Assembly (NCBI RefSeq): GCF_932526225.1
Contig: NC_064046.1
Span: 2,108,001-2,172,000 of the forward strand
Direction: 5' to 3'
From: Nematostella vectensis
Taxonomy: Eukaryota > Cnidaria > Anthozoa > Actiniaria > Edwardsiidae
DNA: 64,000 nt
Shown: one piece after another, positions 1 to 11,188 of the stretch
Layout: each line of letters starts with the position of its first letter
How positions within the stretch are numbered: the stretch's first letter is position 1
Translations under genes and position numbers: made by a program
The notes under the pieces: model-generated
Told to the model about the DNA's origin: nothing
Seen by the model: only the letters and a program-made list of their open reading frames with translations
The model's database searches: none

Positions 1-830
1 AAAAAGCTTCTTTCAAACCGAATGACTATAAGTAACAACGAAACGAGCGCACAAACCAAGAAAAAACACCTCGATGAGCTTTGAATTTTAGGGTTTATTT
101 CAGTTATTCATCACGTCAAAAGAAATTGCTTCCGAATAGCAACCCATAGCCCTAAAAGGTGAACTCTTTGCGCTAATTCTCTGGACATACCTTATAGATA
201 TTTGTTTGCAAATTGTCGCTAAAGCACCGTAGAAACTCTGTTTCCAGGACTGTCACCAACTAGCACTTAGCATTTTAGAAGAGTTAAAAGAGGATAGCTT
301 TTTTTCTTTTTGAATTTGGGCGTCGGAGATGCCAAGATAAGGGATGCTTTCTTTGTATTAAGGTCTTCAAATAAGCAACGTCTTCTGCAAATCTGCAACG
401 AAATTAATGTTTACAAATGGGTCAGTGTTTAAAATTTGTTTGATCGAAGTCTTTAGCTAATGTGTTTGCTCACCTGCTACGGCTCTGATAGGTAATTTTT
501 AGAGCAGAATTATTCTGATTATTGAGGTTCTAATTTGGGGGTTTTGAGAATTTTATGTCAGAATGCGTTGACAGTGAAAACAGTGTGTGGCGTGCATCTG
601 TCAAAACTGATTTGACAATTGTAGGATCGCGCTAATATTTTTGAAAACTCTACCGAATTATAATTGTCGAATAAGCTATGTGACACTAAAACTTCTAATT
701 AAAATACATTCTCTGTCAAATATTGATGAATATTGATGGCAGGAAATTCTTATATTTCATTCAACAGCTTTTCACATGGCTTTTCAAATACTTTGATATA
801 TCCTTGGCATTGGCTAGTAATGTTTTTTTT
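1..830. other. AT-rich stretch with no recognised gene
   Basis: I see no coding exon, RNA gene or clear repeat here. Short open frames have no recognisable protein similarity and no splice context. Confidence 0.5.
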
Positions 831-833
831 ACC

Positions 834-1558
834 AAGTATAATTGTGTTTACACTGCAGAAATTATTTTTTTCATTCATGGGTATGACTCGTTTAATTACC
901 AATTTATCAAATTATCAATTGATATTTGAAACATTAATTGCTGTTTTTGGCCTAATACAAGGCACTTTTTCAAAAATAATAATTAAGATATAGTATAATT
1001 GTGTTTACACTGCGGAAATTATTTTTTTCATTCATGGGTGTGACTCGTTTAATTACCCGAAAACAAATGTGGGAAAGTATTGTGTTTGCTTTTAGGTTTA
1101 TTTTCCATCAAGCGACAGACGAGGCGCTTTGTTTTGCTAACTTACGAGGGCAAAAAAACTTTACCCACAGAAGGCCGTGGTATGCGAACTCCGTGTTTTC
1201 GGGGTTTTCGTGCCGGAAAAACTATCAAAGCCTACAGGTAGGCTATATCAATTTCACCCATAGGGCGAAACGCTAATCATACTAATTAAAGAGGTATCCA
1301 GGGAATAATAGTTTTATCAAGGACTTTTCGGAGATTGTTGTCAGTGATAGATTTGTCGGTCTTTTCGGGAACGCCGATCACATCCAGGCTATCCTACTAC
1401 GACATCAATGATGGCATAATTTGATCGATATAGCTTAATATTTTTTTTAAATAATAAGCTAGTGAACACCAAAAATCAAGAACTTTTTGTTTCAATTGAT
1501 ATTTGAAACATTAATTGCTGTTTTTGGCCTAATACAAGGCACTTTTTCAAAAATAATA
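834..1558. repeat. Two interleaved direct repeat pairs
   Basis: The stretch 834-901 is repeated almost exactly at 992-1060, sharing the phrase ttgtttacactgc. The stretch 915-981 is repeated at 1492-1558, sharing ctgtttttggcctaatacaa. The arrangement looks like a small local duplication or nested remnants of one AT-rich element. No protein can be assigned. Confidence 0.75.
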
Positions 1559-1639
1559 ACATTCGACAAAAAGCATTGCAGAGAATCTTTATACAACAGA
1601 TTATTCCAATTTTGAAAAAAAAATGCTACACCGCCTTGC

Positions 1640-1965
1640 TTGTAGGGGGGGGGGGGGGGGTGAATAGGTTCGTGGATCGGCGGATTCAGCCCCGAAATTC
1701 TCACGGATTACGGATTTTAATTATTATTTCAGCGGATTGGCGGATTTTAGAAATACGGTGGATCACGGATCTGTTGACAATTTGGGCACGGATTTCGGAT
1801 TTTGACTGCTTTGACTGTCGAATTTCGGGTTTTTAATGAATTTCAATCGGTGCTATTGTTTATCTGTCAAACCATGCGGATCTGAAAATATCTGCGGATC
1901 CACGGATTTCTCTCGAAAACGTTGCGGATCGGCGGATTTACATACCCCTATCCCCCCCCCTTTTT
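1640..1965. repeat. CGGATT-rich low-complexity element flanked by G and C runs
   Basis: A run of G at the left and a run of C at the right bracket about 300 bp. Inside, the words cggatt and ggatcggcggattta recur in degenerate form, including near both ends. It looks like a non-autonomous repeat or decayed minisatellite. No TSD is evident and no ORF is credible. Confidence 0.45.
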
Positions 1966-2107
1966 GTAAGGCATTTAAAAACTTACCACCTTTGTAGTAA
2001 GAGGAAAACAATATATTTGACTGAACACTCCAGGCGTATCACATTTGACATATAGGATATTCGTTCGTTACCTTAATTGATGACAGAAAAAAAAAGATTT
2101 AAAAAAT

Positions 2108-2114
2108 CGTCCCT

Positions 2115-2175
<61 letters not shown>

Positions 2176-2181
2176 AGAGAC
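2108..2181 (-). tRNA. tRNA-Asn (anticodon GTT)
   Basis: The reverse complement of this 74-bp interval folds as a standard cloverleaf. Its acceptor 5' strand GTCTCTG pairs with the 3' strand CAGGGAC, followed by discriminator G. The D-arm contains the A-box-like TGGCGCAATCGGTTAGCGCG. The anticodon loop CTGTTAA gives anticodon GTT, and the T-arm carries GGTTCAAGCC. There is no intron and CCA is not encoded, as expected for a eukaryotic nuclear tRNA. It lies upstream of the first P4HTM gene, on the opposite strand. Confidence 0.95.
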
Positions 2182-2842
2182 AGCTGATACGTAATGATGA
2201 GAAAAATAAAGATATGTTCAAAGCGATTACTCTTTAAAGTGGCTTATTGAACAATCATCGTATCAAAATATTTACGATGAAAAAAATAAGGACTTTAATC
2301 CATTGCTGCACTTGAAATCTTTGCTTAGCATTGAATTTTTTTTCTCGTTTTTTTCGTTTATTCGAAAAGACAAGTAAATCAAATGTTAAACTCGCTACCG
2401 GATTTAGTTTTACAGCTGATTTTCAGCAAAGTAACAGCTGCAGAACTATCATACATTTTTTCGCGATTTCACTACTCTTTTTTTGGGGGGGAGGGGGGTA
2501 GGGGGGAGGGGAGGGGAGGGGAGGGGAAATTACAAGGCTGTTGACGAAAAATCCCGATTTCTGAAGTCTGTAGTGTTTGGACACTCAAATTTCTCATTGT
2601 GTTGAATTCTTGCTAGCTAAATGATCACTTAGTAACATGTACAGCACTGTCTATTCAGTTTTGTTCTTGGTTCTGTCCACTCTTGGGAAATTGAGATTTA
2701 AATCAGTTTAATTAAACCACCTTTTAAACTGGTTTAAGTGCTGGTGTGAATGAGGTATAAGATAAGTTTATTAGCATATCATGGTAACTTCTAATGTGAC
2801 GTCATCATAATCAAAACTCTAACGTTTTGGACTGTGTGTATA

Positions 2843-5800
2843 ATGAAGGGAAACTTATTAATTTTTTCCTGGTTTCCGTGCATTATTATTTTCGCTTTAG
2901 CGTCCCACAAGTACAGTGAAGCAAAAAAGAAATATTTCATAAGACCTTGTTTCGCCGACGAAGAAATCGATAACATTTGCAGGAATCCACAAGAAAAATG
3001 TCACGAAGCTCATAGGCAATCAAGGCTGACCAAACTCGACGGGGTGAAGGTACGAATTCGTACATTCATTTAAAGTGAAAAATAAGTCGTAAGAAAAACA
3101 CTGAACAATACTTCTCAGTGAGGACATCAATTTTTTTCAGCCTTTAGCAAAATACTAGGTATTTTATTGGGTAATGTTGTGTTATGAAGGGTTTGCTAAT
3201 TTATGCGGCATTAGCACGTGGTGTTTCGGGGCACGTACCTGCTGCTTCTCTATGGGAGTTTCTAAAATTTTGAAAAAGTCATAACAGGTTCTCAATTATT
3301 TTTTTGCTCTGAAAATCAATACCCTATTCACACCTGGAAGAGTATTAGAAAGATGGAAATATTTCAAAAATGTTTTAAAAAAATAAGTGATTTAAAAATT
3401 GAATTAAGAACAATTAGCACACCTTTATTTCGGAGGTTTTTTGACAACAGTATAAAACGATAAACAAGATTTGCTTCACCTCAGACCGGCTACACTCAGG
3501 AAGTAGAGCTTAATGGAAAAGTGTATAAAATGATCACAAGGGCTATGAAACCCACGATACTAGGTAAGTGCTCTACCGTACGGAATACCTTAAAAAAGAA
3601 TGTAGTCGAGTACACTCTTTTTTTATATAAGAACCTTTTTTATGAGAACATCCAGCCTGAGATTTCACCAAAAGAACATGCTAAGAACATGCCAAGGCTA
3701 AGATAGCAGAAATTCTTTTTTCTTGCTAGTCCAGATGCGTTCTAAAATCCAGAATCAAATTGTGCTCATAATAACAACCTTATATATTATTGCTATTGAT
3801 CATTTGTGTAATTCTCTTCCTAATAATTTATTGGGTATTATATTTTTATATACACTAAAAATTTAAGAACATCGAAGATATCCATCCTTAAAATGTCCCC
3901 AAAATAAGAACGTCCCAGCCTTAACTGAACATTTGACGTTCTTATATAAAAAAGAGTGTGCCTCGCATTACCGTAGCTAAAAGATTGCTGAGCGAAGTGT
4001 TTTTTCCCGCGCTAGGGACTCTCCACAAATTTTCTCTCATTATATTTGTTTGGCGCTCTAATCAAACTTTTTGTGTCAATGACACCCTCGCCACTCCTGA
4101 ATATAATTTCCTAGATATAGAATTCGTGATGGATATTGCTCTTTTTTTGTTATTTATAGAAATTCCAAACTTCCTAAGTCCTGATGAGTGCGACCACATC
4201 ATCGAGCTTGCTAAGGTCAGCGGTCTCGCTCAAAGTGTTGCCGGGTTTGACAAGGAGGCGTACCAAGGGGGACTGGATCGAGAGCTGGATGCCGTAGGTG
4301 AGCCCACGAATAGAGAAAATGGTCTCTGGCTTCGTTCATTGCAACTAACACAATGATCAGGGGGCGGTAAGAGTTATTTTTGTGATCCGTGGATCCATTT
4401 TTGTTTTTGTGAATCGTAAAAAGGACAAATTGAAAACTGTGATCCGTGATTGCTACCTTCGCTGTGATTCGTGAATGGCAAAATTTGATCAGCATGAATC
4501 GTGATCTATGCTTTTCAAAAAGTGAATCGTGATTTCCGAGTAAAGGTTGATTCTTGTCGTCAGTTTATCAGTTTATCGTGAAACGTGATTTCCGATTTTT
4601 GAAACTCGTGAAACATGCAAGGAACCCCCTTACCACCCCTTATTGATTTGGTGTCTTTTGATTAGTCAGAACCTTGCGGAGAGTCTAGTGCTGGCCAGTG
4701 ATGGCCAATGAATCCACTTCAAGGATTTAAAAGGCAATTTAGCTGTGGAAAACGCCGGCGAGAGTTCCCAGAATATCGAAAACTGCAGTGACAGCCGATC
4801 GTGCTAATCGATTCGCCACACAGGCCATTGTATGATAAAATATAATGTTATCTTTTTCCCAGACGAGACAAAACCAGCAGCTGGGCCTGACGACCTCCTC
4901 GCTGAGCGCTTCGACACTTGGGATAAGAACAACGACGGCATGATAGACATGGATGAGGTGAATACCCTTGCTATGATGACCGGGAAATATGAACATGCTT
5001 ATCATCACTGAAATAATACCTCGATAACTCAAACATGATGTCCGGGAAATATGAGCGAGCATATCTTCATTGCAATAGAACCTCGATAACTCAAACATGA
5101 TGCGCGAGGAATATGAGCATGCTTATCATCACTGAAATAGAACCTCGATAACTCAAACATGATGACCGAGGAACATTGGCATTTTTAATCATCACGAACC
5201 TCGATAACTCAAACTAGGATAACCAAGAGACGTTTAGCAAAATCTAACTGTTTTTTTCTCCCTTGAAGGTTTGAATTAACGGGGACCCACTGTATAGGAT
5301 TCACGTGTTTCATCCTTATTTTAATAGTCATCGCAATCATCACCATCATCATCGTTATGACACGTGCTGAAAGTATCTTTCTCTTTGCAGATATCCAGCT
5401 TTGCGTTGAAATACGATAAGTTATACTTGAACAGAGATGAAGTTATGGAGATGTGAGTAAAGATTCCCCAATCTCCCATAGGCCATTTAGACGAAGGACA
5501 TAACATATGTTGGATATGGCAGACTCATGGATAACAACCACGCTTGCTACGTTTCCCTCAAATCTTTGACTAGGAAGGCGTGCCTTGAGCCTGTCATTAA
5601 GAAAGTTGAACGAAAACTTTCAATAGGAAATACAATAAAACTGATAATAATTGAATTTTGTTTGCAGGTTAGATAAACTAAAATTTCAGGAACCTGAAAA
5701 ATGTAAGTACAGGACCAATTATTGTTTGAGTGCATTTGTTTAGAATGATGATAAATGAGTCGAAAATCTTCACAGGCCAAATCTCATTGGCGGAATTCGA

Positions 5801-8800
5801 GTCACGTGGTATCAAGAAACTGCTGACGTATCTTTGGTACCTCAAGGACAAACATCCTCGCCACAGGCCCCGCTATAGTGAACAGGCCTGGTTACCTGTA
5901 GAGAGGACCGCTGACCGGATGTTAAGATCCATTCAAGACAGGTAAAAAAAGATTCAGCACGAAGAAAGCTGCGTTGTTTGATTATCTGTAGGTAACGTGC
6001 ACGTAGGCATGTGTAATGTCTTTCCTACCGTGATATAACCCATGCATTCCCATATTAATATTTGGGTGACCGCTAAACTGGCTCGGCCAATCTCTTGGAG
6101 GCCTGGGTCTAAGGGCTTTTCAAATTTTGTATGATAAAGCTTTGACCAAGCGATAAAGTTGTTTTGACACATTTTTGCCTCGAGTCTCAAATTGACAGGA
6201 ATCAGCATTTTCCCCCATGTTTTCTGGAGATCAGGGAGCGGGAAAACTTTAGCTCTTCTAAATATGGGCATCAATGCCTATATAAGGCAATGCATATGAA
6301 GAACCTATCTAATCCGTGGGGAATATGTTTGATGTGTTGTTGAAAAACGAGAGGATGACTGGGTTGGAGGGTGCAAGGGGTTGTGGGGTAGATCGGTTGC
6401 CAAGGCTACTAACCGGTTTTGCCGCGTTAAGACATCAGCAGGAGCTAGTTAAGATAGTATGACCGGTCAAACTATCGTTTTATTAATGAATAAGTCAGGG
6501 TTTTCATTTCAACCAGAATTATACCCAAACTTTAGTTCGCTTATACAAGAGATCTAATAGATCTTCTAAGCTCGCATGGAAAGTGGGCTAACTGTGCTTC
6601 CCATACGGTATAAACATTTTGTTTCCTCGTTTAGGATAAAAAAGCTCACCAAACTTCCGGAGAAATTGATAAGGACTAGTGAATCCATCCAGGTGAGCCC
6701 GCAATCCTTGAACATTTTTCTAATACTCCAGTGCAGCGGTCAGTTCGGTGTTTGTCTTCAGGTTGTTCGTTACGTGATGGTCATGTGTCACGTGTTTCAC
6801 GTTGCTCTTAACGTGACGGTCACGTGTCACGTATTTCAGGTTGTTCGTTACGTGACGATCACGTGTCACGTGTTTCACGTTCTTCGTTACGTGATGGTCA
6901 CGTGTCACGTGTTTCAGGTTGTTCGTTACGTGATGGTCACGTGTTACGTGTTTTAGGTTGTTTGTTATGTGATGGTCACTTGTCACGTGTTTCAGATTGT
7001 TCGTTACGTGACGGTCACGTGTCACGTGTTTCAGGTTGTTCGTTACGTGACGGTCACGTGTCACGTGTTTCAGGTTGTTCGTTACGTGACACGTGTTTCT
7101 GGTTGTTCGTTACGCGACGGTCACGTGTCACTTGTTTCAGGTTGTTCGTTACGGCGAGGGCGGTCACTACCACGGGCATCTGGATTCTACGCCGACCACC
7201 AACCGGGAAATCCCATGCTGCCATCAAAACGTGCTCAACAAACCCGAATGCAAGCTGTGCAGGTGACACAGAAAGACCATAATAGGGGACTTGCACTAAG
7301 AAATCGCGTGATTTTTTTTGCGGGAAACTCGCGCGCGCTCGGGCTTTTGACGGCAAAATAACAGCAACAAAAAGCAACGTATTCAGTGCTAACGATTCCA
7401 ACAGAGAATTTTTTTATTTAAAAGAATCTTATTTTCATTAAAATACCTTATTTGGTGTGTTGGTATCGACGTCCTAGACAAAAAATACTTTTACTGTCTT
7501 CCATAAAAATAGTAGTTTGCTCTCAGGGGGTGTTTTAAAAGACAGTCTCCTAGGGGTATTACTAAAATATTATTCCCAGAAATAAGAGACAACATGGCCG
7601 CCACGCATGCGTAATAGTGCACATACAATGTCAAAATGGCTGCCATTTATTATAACGAAATGTGGGGAGACATCACAATTTATCCAATTTTCTCGTTTCA
7701 GAGATTTTGGGCTCACGATGCAAGACTCGAAAAAAAAAACCCTTGCCCATTCCCAGATAAAAGAGACAACATGGCCGCCACGCATGCGTAATAGTGCACA
7801 TACAATGTCAAAATGGCCGCCATTCGCTATAAGGAAATGTGGGGAGACATCACAATTTATCAAATTTTCTCGTTTCAGAGATTTTGGGCTCACGATGCAG
7901 GACTCGAAAAAAACCCTTGCCATTCGAGTGATACACTTTCCGTTCAAACGATGCCAGAGAAAGCGCTATAATTGTTCCTTGGACATTGCACTTTTGTTCG
8001 CTTGAGAGCATACAATCCTCCATACATTCTCTGTAATTTCATTGAAATCGGGCATAAAAGTAGTCGTTTAAAAGGTAGAACTGTTCCCCGCATCACAGGT
8101 GCAGGACTCGAAATTGGTAAATGGACTATCCTTCCATCAAATTGGCCAATAAAATAGGCAGTAGCGCCTTCCAATCTTGTTCCCGAAGAGATGACATTTG
8201 ATGTAGTTATGCCTAGTTCAGGAACCATTATTGTTGTCTTTAAGATACAGACTGAAGCAAGGAAAACGGTGCGCTCCGCAAGAACAACTTCTCTCCGTTC
8301 GTCCGTTCTCCATTTTGTTTTTAAACGGCCCCACGGCTTTCTGGGATTGACACAGGGGAACCATAAAGCCTTTCTAAAATACATTTTTTTAAATTTGCGC
8401 ATTTAATGTATTCCAACCTCAGCAAGACTGCCGCACTTCCCTTATCATTGGACGTATCCCTTATCATTGGACGTATCAAATCAGAGATGCCCCTTGCACA
8501 TTTAAATACCGCTAATACTACTTTTATTTGGAATTTTAGTCAACCTGATTAAAAACTTCTAGTGTAACAACAAAAGGGGAGCCCCTGTGCTGGCCGGAAT
8601 CTTATTTTTATTTGTGATACCGCTGTTATTCCTCGCGGGCCTAGCAAAATGTGAGCCCAGAGAAACCGCTGGCTAATGTCCCTTATTTCTGGGAATGCAT
8701 TCGAGTGGTACACTTTCCGTTCAAACGATGCCAGAGAAAGCCCTATGATTGTTCCTTGGACATTGCACTTTTGTTCGCTTGAGAGCATACAATCCTCCAT

Positions 8801-11188
8801 ACATTCTCTGTAATTTCATTGAAATCGGGCATAAAAGTAGTCGTTTAAAAGGTAGAACTGTTCGCCGCATCACAGGTGCAGGACTCGAAATTGGTAAATC
8901 GACTGTCATTCCATCAAATTGGCCAATAAAATAGGCAGTAGCGCCTTCCAATCTTGTTCCCGAAGAAATAAAATTTGATGTAGTTATGCCTAGTTCAGCC
9001 CCTGTGCTGGCCGGAATCTTGATTTTATTTGTGATACCGCTGTTATTCCTTGCGGGCCTAGCAAAATGTGAGCCCAGAGAAACCGCTGGCTTTAAAATGT
9101 TTGGATCCAAAAACGTTTGAAGCCCTGGACTTATATACGGAAGGCCCCCAGGGGTAGATCCAGGATCCCGAGAGATAATTTAGTCTTCTAGAATTCTTAT
9201 CTCTGTTTCAGGTTCATCACGATCTTGTACTACCTGAATGACGTGGACGAGGGAGGGGAGACTGCGTTTGTCGTCGCTGATAACGAGACTTACACCATAG
9301 ACGAGGTAAAAGTTAAATATCTTGATAATCTCATAAAAGCTTGTATTAAAGTGACTTATACTCTGTATAGTAATGGCCTTGTTAGCCTAAAAATGATTGG
9401 TTTGTTTGTGCAGATTTGTTTGTGGGGAGATTCTTTGAGGTATTTCGACAACATTTTCTTTTACTTGTTGACAATAATGGTGTAAGCAACACTGAGTGAT
9501 ATGCGGGCCAGTACCCAGGATTTTTATTGGGGGGGAGGGGTGCGAAACCAGATATTTTCCGGGGGGGAGGGGAGGGGGAGGGAGTTCTCTGATAAAAATC
9601 TAACCAACTCTGAAAGAACAAAAAGGGATTTTTATGCCTTTGCAGTATCTTCACGGGACGTTTATTGTTGGATTTGGCTACATACCAGAGTGATCAAGAT
9701 TATGATTTTTAGTTTTGTCTACAAATAGCACGTCGATTGGGAACCAAAAGTGGACTTTCGGCCGTTGTGGGGGGTGCGTTCGCACCCCCTGCACCCCCTT
9801 GGGTACGGGCCTGATATATCGGTGATATGTCTACACAGCATGTTAGGAGCTGTTGCGAAATAGTTCTCTTACAGTTTTCTTGTCTTTTGGCCAACCGAGT
9901 GAGGCGGTGCCTTGTGATACTGGATGATATTGGCGCTGTTCGCTCGGGCTTGGGGTGATGTTAGCGCTGTTCGCACGGGCTTGGGGTGATGTTAGCGCTG
10001 TTCGCAAGGGCTTGAGGTGATGTTAGCGCTGTTCGCTCGGGCTTGGGGTGATGTTAGCGCTGTTCGCACGGGCTTGAGGTGATGTTAGCGCTGTTCGCAC
10101 GGGCTTGAGGTGATGTTAGCGCTGTTCGCACGGGCTTGAGGTGATGTTGGCGCTGTTCGCACTGGCTTGAGGTGATGTTGGCGCTGTTCGCACGGGCTTG
10201 AGATGATGTTAGCGCTGTTCGCACGGGCTTGAGGTGATGTTAGCTCTGTTCGCACGGGCATGAGGTGATGTTAGCGCTGTTCGCAAGGGCTTGAGGTGAT
10301 GTTAGCGCTGTTCGCACGGGCTTGAGGAGATGTTAGCGCTGTTCGCACTGGCTTGAGGTGATGTTAGCGCTGTTCGCACGGGCTTGAGGTGATGTAAGCG
10401 CTGTTCGTACGGGCTTGAGGTGATGTTAGCGCTGTTCGCACGGGCTTGAGGTGATGTTAGCGCTGTTCGCTCGGGCTTGAGGTGATGTTAGCGCTGTTCG
10501 CTCGGGCTTGAGGTGATGTTAGCGCTGTTCGCACGGGCTTGAGGTGATGTTAGCGCTGTTCGCACGGGCTTGAGGTGATGTTAGCGCTGTTCGCACGGGC
10601 TTGAGTTGATGTTAGCGCTGTTCGCACGGGCTTGAGGTGATGTTAGCGCTGTTCGCTCGGGCTTGAGGTGATGTTGGCGCTGTTCGCACGGGCTTGAGAT
10701 GATGTTAGCGCTGTTCGCTCGGGCTTGAGGTGATGTTATCGCTGTTCGCAAGGGCTTGAGGTGATGTTAGCGCTGTTCGCACGGGTTTGAGGTTATGTTA
10801 GCGCTGTTCGCATGGGTTTGAGGTGATGTTACCGCTGTTCGCACCGGCTTGGGATGATCTTATCGCTGTTTACACGAAGCTTTATAATAAATTCTATTTT
10901 CCCTTCCAGTCTCTACAAGATCCGCAACACTCTTCTGACGAGTTCAACCTCAGCTCCAACTGTCACAAGGCGACCCTCGTGATCCCACCAAAGCGAGGCA
11001 CGGCGGTCATGTGGTACAATCACGTCATGGACCCGGTCAGCGGTTTGCTGGGTGAGGTGGATCACTTTTCCTTCCACGGAGGCTGTGATATCAAGAGAGG
11101 AGTTAAATGGATCGCGAATAACTGGATTAATGCACCTACCAGCCAGTCCGAACATATCAGGAGTATTTACGACTTGACGGATACATAA
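2843..11188 (+). CDS. P4HTM: P4HTM-like transmembrane prolyl 4-hydroxylase, paralogue A (11 exons)
   Basis: Predicted ER-membrane prolyl 4-hydroxylase using Fe(II), O2 and 2-oxoglutarate; the vertebrate homologue acts on HIF-alpha-type substrates. Exons join in phase: 2843-3049, 3485-3563, 4160-4297, 4863-4957, 5391-5452, 5668-5702, 5776-5941, 6635-6692, 7141-7262, 9212-9305, 10910-11188, giving 444 aa. The start is the ATG at 2843, opening a hydrophobic signal/anchor segment (about residues 4-20). An EF-hand loop, DKNNDGMIDMDE, sits at about 162-173. The dioxygenase core has the HxD pair H293/D295 (HYHGHLD), distal H408 (FSFHGGC) and the 2OG-binding lysine K418 (VKWIANNW), so all catalytic residues are present. 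A possible AATAAA lies at 11350. Intron 8 ends in a 39-bp array copying the exon 9 acceptor, and intron 10 is filled by a 31-bp minisatellite. A tandem paralogue follows. Splice sites are inferred by eye. Confidence 0.92.
3613..3958. mobile_element. MITE-like element, family M1, copy 1 (P4HTM-A intron 2)
   Basis: The ends are inverted: cactctttttttatataag on the left and cttatataaaaaagagtg on the right, with TA next to the left end. A reverse-oriented copy with the same interior lies at 57685-57997, flanked on both sides by TA. A 2-bp TA target duplication suggests a Tc1/mariner- or PIF-type non-autonomous element, but no transposase is present. Confidence 0.75.
4361..4639. mobile_element. 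Short element with GGGGYGGTAAG inverted ends and GTGATTCGTGA-type interior
   Basis: The left end reads ggggcggtaag and the right end is the reverse complement of ggggtggtaag. The interior repeats degenerate words such as gtgatccgtg and gtgaatcgtga. It lies in intron 3 of P4HTM-A and looks like a MITE or decayed simple element with no coding capacity. Confidence 0.55.
4753..4826 (-). pseudogene. Degenerate tRNA-like sequence
   Basis: On the minus strand the order of landmarks is tRNA-like: a GCCTGTG start, an A-box-like TGGCGAATCGATTAGCAC, and a CTGTCAC loop that would give anticodon GTC. The T-arm and the 3' acceptor do not pair properly. It may be a dead tRNA or the head of a tRNA-derived SINE, within intron 3 of P4HTM-A. 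Confidence 0.3.
4972..5225. repeat. Tandem repeat of about 60 bp, four copies
   Basis: The phrase cctcgataactcaaac recurs four times about 60 bp apart, with tatgagcatgcttatcatc-like spacers between. The array sits in intron 4 of P4HTM-A, starting about 15 bp after the exon 4 donor. Copies diverge toward the right end. Confidence 0.8.
6762..7140 (+). repeat. 39-bp array copying the exon 9 acceptor of P4HTM-A
   Basis: Ten units begin at 6762, 6801, 6840, 6879, 6918, 6957, 6996, 7035, 7074 and 7102. All are 39 bp except the 28-bp unit at 7074. Each starts like the real exon 9 (gttgttcgttacg) and most end in a tttcag-type acceptor, so most units carry a decoy 3' splice site. The last unit abuts the true exon 9 at 7141. 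Each consensus unit also contains tacgtg and two cacgtg words. The nearest intact upstream AG, at 7072-7073, would change the frame because of the 28-bp unit. Confidence 0.93.
7573..7925. repeat. Two tandem copies of a unit of about 170 bp
   Basis: The sequence from gagacaacatggccgccac to aaacccttgcc occurs twice in a row, in intron 9 of P4HTM-A. Copies differ by scattered substitutions and the length of an A run. No gene is recognised. Confidence 0.85.
7926..9092. repeat. Duplicated 300-bp and 95-bp segments of unknown origin
   Basis: The segment 7926-8219 is repeated at 8697-8997, and 8581-8674 is repeated at 8998-9092. On the minus strand both long copies hold an open frame containing ISSGTRLEGATAYFIGQFDG. 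I cannot assign that peptide to a family. Differences between the copies change amino acids at several positions, which argues against a conserved protein. It could be a retroposed fragment or a non-coding element. Confidence 0.7.
9740..9820. repeat. Dispersed short repeat (copy 1)
   Basis: The block from gggaaccaaaagtggacttt to tgggtacgggcctga recurs, diverged, at 12705-12790. It resembles the terminus of a MITE or SINE. It lies in intron 10 of P4HTM-A. Confidence 0.6.
9922..10856. repeat. 31-bp minisatellite, about 30 copies
   Basis: The unit is built on gatgttagcgctgttcgcac followed by gggcttgaggt. It repeats about thirty times with few substitutions and fills most of intron 10 of P4HTM-A up to about 50 bp before exon 11. 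A related unit (gatgtaagcgttgtttgaac) forms the array at 61940-62262 in the CIB gene. Confidence 0.93.

Noticed and set aside
6576-7361. VVRYVTVTCHVFQ-type repeat protein
   Set aside because: It is the in-frame reading of duplicated acceptor plus exon start. Frames break at the 28-bp unit and no conserved domain is seen.
9922-10856. CRISPR-like regular repeats
   Set aside because: Units are head-to-tail with no unique spacers, in an animal intron. This is a minisatellite.
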